From Canna indica (lineage: Eukaryota; Streptophyta; Magnoliopsida; Zingiberales; Cannaceae): DNA of 64,000 nucleotides. Shown one piece after another: positions 58,554 through 64,000 of this stretch. The first letter of the stretch is position 1. Each line of letters begins with the position of its first letter. The notes below the pieces were generated by a model, which saw only the letters and a list, made by a program, of their open reading frames with translations, did no database searches and was not told the origin of the DNA. A program made the position numbers and the translations under genes. The stretch lies in NCBI GenBank assembly GCA_034359265.1, contig CP136895.1, positions 560,501-624,500 on the forward strand, in the 5' to 3' direction.

Positions 58554-60734
58554 ATGACTTAAGCTTAATTTTTAAGTTGGACTGAGCTAATTCATGTATG
58601 TCTATTTGGCTCAATAGATTTGGCTCGAAGTTAGTTAACAATTGGTACCAAAGCTTGATTGATCCAAATTTTAGTCAAGTTCAAGGTTTCATCCTAAAAT
58701 GAAAAATCTTGGGTGTAAGTCTGGACGAGTGTTATCCATATGTGATGTTAAGTATATTTCATATGTGATGTTGAACTAGTATATTTCATATTTCATATGT
58801 GGGATAGAATAATAGTCTCACCATAGGAAAAAATGAGTCTAGTTCATGCATGACCCCGTGGCTCAATATATATGGCTCAAACCTAGGTTAATCTCCCAAC
58901 ATTTATATCCTCTCTGTCTTGTTATCCTATAATAAAATTAAATCAAAAAAGAATTAAAATCTTGTTTCAATCATTCTAGAGTTTCTTTTTATTGATAAGC
59001 GGGAATATGCCTATTCAGCTAATATTAATACATGTGCCTATTCAACTAATGAAGAGAGATAGTTGTAAGCTATATATTGCATTTTAGTAAGGGAATGGTA
59101 CCAAATAGTCACAGACTCACAGCATTTGGAACATTTGAGAGAATGAGATGATATTCAAATCTCATTGATGTTGTGGTTTTCTTGATGTTAACTTCTCAAA
59201 TAAGAATATCCAAGTAACTTGGTCGTCTAATTGGCCTAAGCTACTTCATTTTATAGTTTGCACCCTAGTAGGACCGTAAATTTGGTTCAGAATAGTTACA
59301 ATCAAGTCCAAAGAAAGTAATTTGGTGAAATAGTTGGGATAAAGCACTTCACTTTCTAATTAGACTTTCGTAGGTATGAAAATTTCATTAAAAATTGCTG
59401 CAACTAAGTAATTTGATTTTTAGTTGGCATAATCCTCTTCATTTTATAGTTGGCACTTCAATAGGGATTTGAATTTCTTATATGTCAAAACATATCTTAA
59501 ATTAGTCTGCAAGTTCACAAGTTTTTGGTGCAGGCCAAGCCATTATTGTTCCAATTTTATTGTATCTGCTATAAGGAACATATTTTTGCTTCTCTTTTGG
59601 TTATTATTTGTTTTCTTGTACTACTTTATAGGTCAATTCACATCAATGCACTCATTTAATTTTTGAAGACCCTCCAGGGGTAGGGAAGAGAACTATGGCT
59701 TTAGCAACACTGAGAATTTAAATGTAATGATAGTTTGCCTTCACAAGAAGCATGTCAATTTCATATTTTAGTTTTATGTATGTCTTGAAAAATGACCTTT
59801 TACAGATGAGAACTGAGGTAAAGAAGTTTGAGCTGAAGGTACTTCTAGATCGCTCAACTTTTTCAGTGTACTAACCATTCATGATATGCTCAAGAATAAA
59901 TTAGCCAATGATTCATGTTTTAAATTATGGTACTCTGAGATAAGCAATTTGAAAAGTCAAAGATTCTTTCTCATCTTCAGGGAGAATATGCTACTAGTAT
60001 TGAAGTCAGCCTGAAAGTATCTTCCCGCATGTTGAGGTTAATCTAACTGATCTGCTTGGGTATGAGAAGCATGTATTAGTTGCATTGATGAGCGAACCCC
60101 ATACACTATCAGAAAAACATGGCCTTTGCGATCAAACTACTTGCAGAGGTACGTATCATATCAATAGGCCTGAACTTCTGATACATTATCAAGTTTGTAC
60201 AGGGATGAGTATCTGAAGTGCAAATGACAGAAAACTCTTAAGGCTGATATTAGGCAAGTTGAGGTTTCAATATAATATTTGGTGTCTAAGATTCTTGAGT
60301 CTTGCAGTGGTGGTTGTCCATGATGCTGACAAGCTTTCAACTGATGCTCAACACTTTGTCTGTTGGCTCATGGAGAAGTACCAGTGTTGTAATAGGGCGT
60401 TCTTCTGCTGTTTAGAGGCCTCAAAGCTTCATATCATCGAGCCTTTCTGCAAGATAGTAAAACTTCAACCGCCATCAAATGACGAGGTCATCCATTCCAC
60501 CTATTTTTGAACTAGAGAAAACTCATAAATTTTTGATTCATCAATTCTTCCGTTCAGTTCTTATTATTAGATACAATCAGAATTGCATCTCTTTCAGATT
60601 ATTCAAGTTCTGGAGTATATTGCAAGCGAAGAATCCATAGATTTGTCATACCATATGGCCAAGAAATTTGCTGAGAATTCAAAGAACAATCTTCGGCAAG
60701 CAATTCGTTCTTTTGAAGCATCCTGGAAATCAAA
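57887..60734 (+). pseudogene. RFC3-like clamp-loader gene, truncated and frameshifted copy 1
   Basis: Exon-like blocks: 57887-58414, 59632-about 59725, 59806-59838, 59981-60148, 60308-60486 and 60598-60734. Conserved parts are VWANNYRPSFLEKFICNKDR, a Walker A motif EDPPGVGKRTMALATL, a Walker B-like VVVVHDADKLSTDAQHF and NLRQAIRSFEA. This is the AAA+ clamp-loader layout of plant RFC3-like proteins, with an extended N-terminus. Lesions: block 2 meets a stop (AGAATTTAA) instead of a clean donor. Block 4 has lost one base near 60029, where the frame should continue SSR-HVEVNLTDLLGYEKH. The C-terminal collar exons are missing, because unrelated and organelle-like DNA follows 60734. It is therefore a partial duplicate, not a working gene. 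Confidence 0.8.
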
Positions 60735-61080
60735 GTATATAGTATTTGTTTTGTTTTCATTTTGAAGTCATTTTGTTTTTAGTTTAAGATTACAAGTTTT
60801 CATCAGTCTTAAGAGCTCCACAGCATGAGTTGAACTTTTTTTGCAACTTCTGAGGCTGTGCACATTGATCCTCTCTTGACCCTTCATTAGTGGGAGTCAC
60901 TTGCACTAGGATTGCCCTTTTAGCATGAGTTGGATTGTTTCATTAATTTGTCTATATTGAACCTCATGTTATATTGGAGATAAGCAGCATATTTTGAAAG
61001 GTAAAATGAGAGGAAATAATTAAGGAATCGCACATGGAAATGTCAATAGATTATTGTTGTGGTCTAAATAGTGAGTAGTC
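60735..61080. other. Residual intron and junction-proximal sequence
   Basis: Follows the last recognisable RFC3-like exon; probably the next intron of the truncated copy. No exon is seen. Confidence 0.4.
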
Positions 61081-61860
61081 TGTGACCGGAAATCTATTTT
61101 TGATCTTATCAATAGAAAGAGAAGGAGAGTTTTTAAGGGGTGTGTTTTGAGATATAACCAATCGAAGAGAATAATCTAAATAGGATCCAATAACCAATAA
61201 TATAAAAAAAAAGAATTAAATTAGGAATAGAATATACATAGATACTATTTTATCCATTTTGTATCGGATTTGGTTTGGCGACATGGCCAAGCGGTAAGGC
61301 GGGGGACTGCAAATCCTTTATCCCCAGTTCAAATCTGGGTGTCGCCTCATCAACAAAAACTTGGGATTTCTTATTCCGCTGATTTAACTCGACGAATTCC
61401 GACCCCGGAAAGAAGAGGCAAAAGGAAAGGATAAGCCTATCGATACTTTTTTATAGAATCTGTAGTTCTATAAAAAGAAAAGTAAATTTTTTATCAAAAT
61501 CTGGGATTCACAACTACGAAAGTAAGAGATCGGAAATCTTGGTATCCAAAGGTTCCTAAAGGACACTCCATTTTTGCTCCTAGGATTGAAGAAGAGATTG
61601 TACAAAAACCTCTCAAGAATTCCTAATTATCTTACACTACCACTACTAAAGTTAGTTGTGTCTACTGACTCTGTCTGGAATTAGATTGGATAGGCTGATG
61701 GGAAATTCATTTAGAAGTTGTGGAAAGAACTGAAGATACTTTGTATCCAGACTCACGAGAGTCTCTGAGTACTCAAACATTCAATCAGGATAGTTGGTCA
61801 ACTCTTATTCTTTCTTAGACTCACTGTTTTTCTGTAGCATTGTTGATCTAATTTTTGGAG
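61081..61860. other. Organelle-like insertion (candidate NUPT) at the duplication junction
   Basis: AT-rich sequence around a plastid-type trnC, in the style of a chloroplast intergenic spacer: TTTTGTATCGGATTTGGTTT upstream and CAAAAACTTGGGATTTCTTA downstream. It fills the gap between the truncated RFC3-like copy and the second NPC tail. Plastid origin is strong for the tRNA and inferred for the flanks; a mitochondrial intermediate is possible. Confidence 0.5.
61277..61347 (+). tRNA. trnC-GCA: Plastid-type tRNA-Cys(GCA)
   Basis: Acceptor GGCGACA (61277-61283) pairs with TGTCGCC (61340-61346), with discriminator T at 61347. The anticodon loop ACTGCAAAT gives GCA, and the T-arm is CCCAG-TTCAAAT-CTGGG. 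The sequence resembles chloroplast trnC rather than nuclear tRNA-Cys. It folds well but, as a transferred organelle gene, need not be expressed. No CCA is encoded. Confidence 0.88.
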
Positions 61861-61883
61861 TCCTTCACTTGAGCTATTTATTT

Positions 61884-62040
61884 GGAAATCTTCCTACAGG
61901 AATGCGAGAAATGCCGGAAGAACGGGTTCCGACGGCTCGCATGTGGTGGTGGTGAATCCACCCAAGGATGTGCAGGCCGGCGCCCCAGCCAAGTCACTGT
62001 TGGAGAAGATGCTCTCCTGCTTGCCATGCAACAACTCTTG
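61884..62040 (+). pseudogene. Duplicated 3' tail of the NPC gene
   Basis: Copy of the last roughly 155 bases of NPC exon 3, starting within TTCCTACAGGAATGCGAG and ending at the same TGA. Relative to the parent it has an extra base where GGGGCCGAC became GGGTTCCGAC, which shifts the frame. There is no 5' part, so it is non-functional. Confidence 0.92.
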
Positions 62041-62608
62041 ATTTATTTAATCGAATATATAATTGCTTTCATAATTAAGTTTGAAATTTAATTTGCTTGT
62101 TTTATGGGATTATTATATGCACTTAATAATATTTTGTTAATAAAGACCTCTATTATGATGATGATATAATAAAAGCTTACTTGATTTGTGCAGATTTCCC
62201 ATTTCATTATCTGGATGAGGTTGTTAATTAACTTACAATTTGACTGAAAGTTAAAGAAGAACACTCAACAAATAAATTAACATCCACCTAAGTTACTATT
62301 AAATTAATGCATCATTGAAGATAAATACTACACACCATGAAAATCCAATTCATACTCAATCACAAGTATCTGAGCATGGTTTGGAGTAGTCAAATAAATT
62401 CAAAAACAAAGATTCAAACAATCCTTGGGTGCAACAGGCAATAGCTTTGCCCACCTACGTAATTAATGCTCTAGTCATTAATGATTAATATATATCACAT
62501 AATTAAACAAATTTAATATCATCCAGTCTTATCAATCACAATATTTGTAAACTTATCCCAAATATTGAGAATATCCCAAGAATAAATATTATTCTATTGA
62601 GTAAAGAA
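62041..62608 (+). repeat. Segmental duplication, segment A copy 2 (3' flank)
   Basis: Continues the NPC 3'-flank duplicate, matching 54237-54803 with few differences. It ends at TTGAGTAAAGAA, where the two copies diverge. Confidence 0.93.
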
Positions 62609-62771
62609 CTAAAGATTGATTAGTTTAAGAATCAAGAAACTTTCAACAGTCCATGAATAATACTAATTCCTTTTAATATTAACGAGGAGGGCTCCTCCAA
62701 AGATAATTCAATACGCTCCTTCTCTCCTTTTATTCTTTTATTTAATGGAACGCGGAAAATATTATACGCAT

Positions 62772-64000
62772 CTGGCTGTCGCGTTGGAGCATTCTTCCAA
62801 TTTAGGATCCTTTCCAACTGTTGCAGCATTTACATCCTTGTCAGGCCATGTACATGACGCGAAGAGGTGCCGGGCCCACCGCTCACTACATTGGATGGCA
62901 GATATGTGACAATTTGATGATACTACTTACAAGTACCGCTGGAGACGATCTTTTCGTCTTCTCGTGTAGCACCTCGAGGTGTTCGCCGCCTCCTCTCGAT
63001 CAGCTCGCTTCGAAATTGACCATGGGATGTTCCTACCTGCTTTCTAGTAGTGAGCTTACGTGGGACCCTTTGTCTTTACGCAATCAGAAGCAGAAGCCGA
63101 GGTGGGTAGGTTTCGACGGATGAAAAAGAAGTGACTCATCGTTGGACCTAAATCCCGTTGTCTTCAAAAGCCACGCTCCCGCCCCTCCCCACTCCCTCGC
63201 CATGCCCCCTCCTGTCTGCTGTTCCGCTTCGCTCCACTTCGTTCCAGCAACGTTGCCGTTGCCGCAACCGCCACCGCCACCATGAGCTTCGCTTCCCTCC
63301 GTCGCTCCGTCTCTGATCGTGTCATCTACTCCTCCGTGGATGCCACCCTCTGCGGCTCCTCAGGTCCCCGCCTCTGTCTTCGGAGCCTGGGGCTCAGCCC
63401 CGGCCGCTCCGATTCCACCGCCCAGTCATCTTCCACCATTTCCGTCAGGATCAACCATTTGGAAGCCTCCTTTTTCTCCGTCCGAGACGGAGGAGGTGAT
63501 TCGTCCGCCGCGGTCAGGTCGCCGCCCGGATCTCCTCCGGCGTATCGTCGTGGGGAGTCGTCTGTGCCCGGCTTGTTGACGCGTGGAGAAGAAGAGGGTG
63601 GATCGAAGGGAGATATTACATCCACCTGCCTGGGGAGGAAGTCGCTGAGGGAGAGCGAACCAATTCCGATGTATCCACCACCGGTTGCTACAAACGCGGC
63701 CACGAGCGTCGGAGATAAGAAGGGCATCGCCGATCCATTGGCTGTGCCGAGCGCGGGCGTCGTTGAAGAGAAGGAATACGTTTGGGCAAACAATTACCGG
63801 CCCAGTTTTCTGGAAAAATTCATCTGTAACAAAGACCGGGCAAAGGAGCTGCTTGATATGGTAAGATTATAAATATTATTGAGTATATTTCATATATGAT
63901 GTTGAACTAGTCAGGGGATAAAATTAATAGTTTCTCATTGGAAAATGTTAACAGGACAAATCTATATATATTGGTATTAAGTATTAACCATCAACATAAA
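62772..64000 (+). repeat. Segmental duplication, segment B copy 2
   Basis: Counterpart of 57374-58553, cut by the window edge. Confidence 0.95.
63282..64000 (+). CDS. RFC3-like clamp-loader gene, 5' part (copy 2, runs off window)
   Basis: Exon 1 is 63282-63860 (193 codons), ending at the donor GATATG|GTAAGA; the rest of the gene lies beyond the window. The start is the ATG in CCACCATGAGC, a good plant context shared with copy 1. The exon holds a long low-complexity N-terminus (Ser/Arg/Pro-rich, possibly an organelle-targeting extension; inference) and then EYVWANNYRPSFLEKFICNK, the N-terminal signature of RFC3-like AAA+ subunits. It is 17 codons longer than copy 1 after residue 6. No lesion is visible, so this is the better candidate for the functional gene. 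Confidence 0.8.

Overview
This is a plant nuclear window, most likely from a monocot. The evidence is GC-rich exons in an AT-rich background, GT-AG introns up to about 3.4 kb, an intron-bearing elongator tRNA-Met, plant-only gene families (MYC2-type and subgroup Ia bHLH factors, PLATZ, NPC-type phospholipase C) and typical plant transposons (Copia and Gypsy LTRs, a TRIM, Mutator-like elements, MITEs). The species cannot be fixed from the sequence. All exon models below were made by hand from splice sites, reading phase and family similarity.

Layout: 1-1650 is the end of a Gypsy-like LTR. A tRNA-Met(CAU) lies at 3531-3617 (-). An intronless 686-aa MYC2-like bHLH gene is at 6674-8734 (+), with a leader ORF overlapping its start codon. 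A four-exon IMP dehydrogenase gene is at 10159-14484 (-). A 19-coding-exon gene for a 563-aa coiled-coil protein with an A9/Ig-like domain is at 18803-35275 (+); its introns hold Copia fragments, a complete TRIM and a nest of Mutator-like elements. A Pack-MULE carrying a decayed DUF1262 gene fragment is at about 36190-37690. A PLATZ zinc-binding factor gene is at 38689-39857 (+). A hairpin Mutator-like element built from two opposed copies of an EXORDIUM-like gene fragment is at 40496-41252. A subgroup Ia bHLH gene (bHLH94/96 type) is at 43193-45497 (-). After 5.5 kb of repeat-rich spacer comes an NPC4-like phospholipase C gene at 50992-54236 (+).

The last 10 kb is a segmental tandem duplication. 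The 3' tail of the NPC gene and the 5' part of an RFC3-like clamp-loader gene both occur twice. The left RFC3-like copy (57887-60734) is truncated and frameshifted. The right copy (63282 onward) starts intact and leaves the window. A plastid-type trnC(GCA) in organelle-like DNA lies at the junction. The left copy also holds a 1.47-kb Copia solo LTR full of palindromes.

The genes do not form one pathway. The window is a set of unrelated housekeeping (IMPDH, RFC3-like), regulatory (MYC2-like, bHLH Ia, PLATZ) and lipid-signalling (NPC) genes. The most unusual biology is in gene capture and DNA rearrangement: the EXORDIUM-like hairpin, the DUF1262 Pack-MULE, two elements sharing one target site, and the duplication with organelle DNA at its joint.
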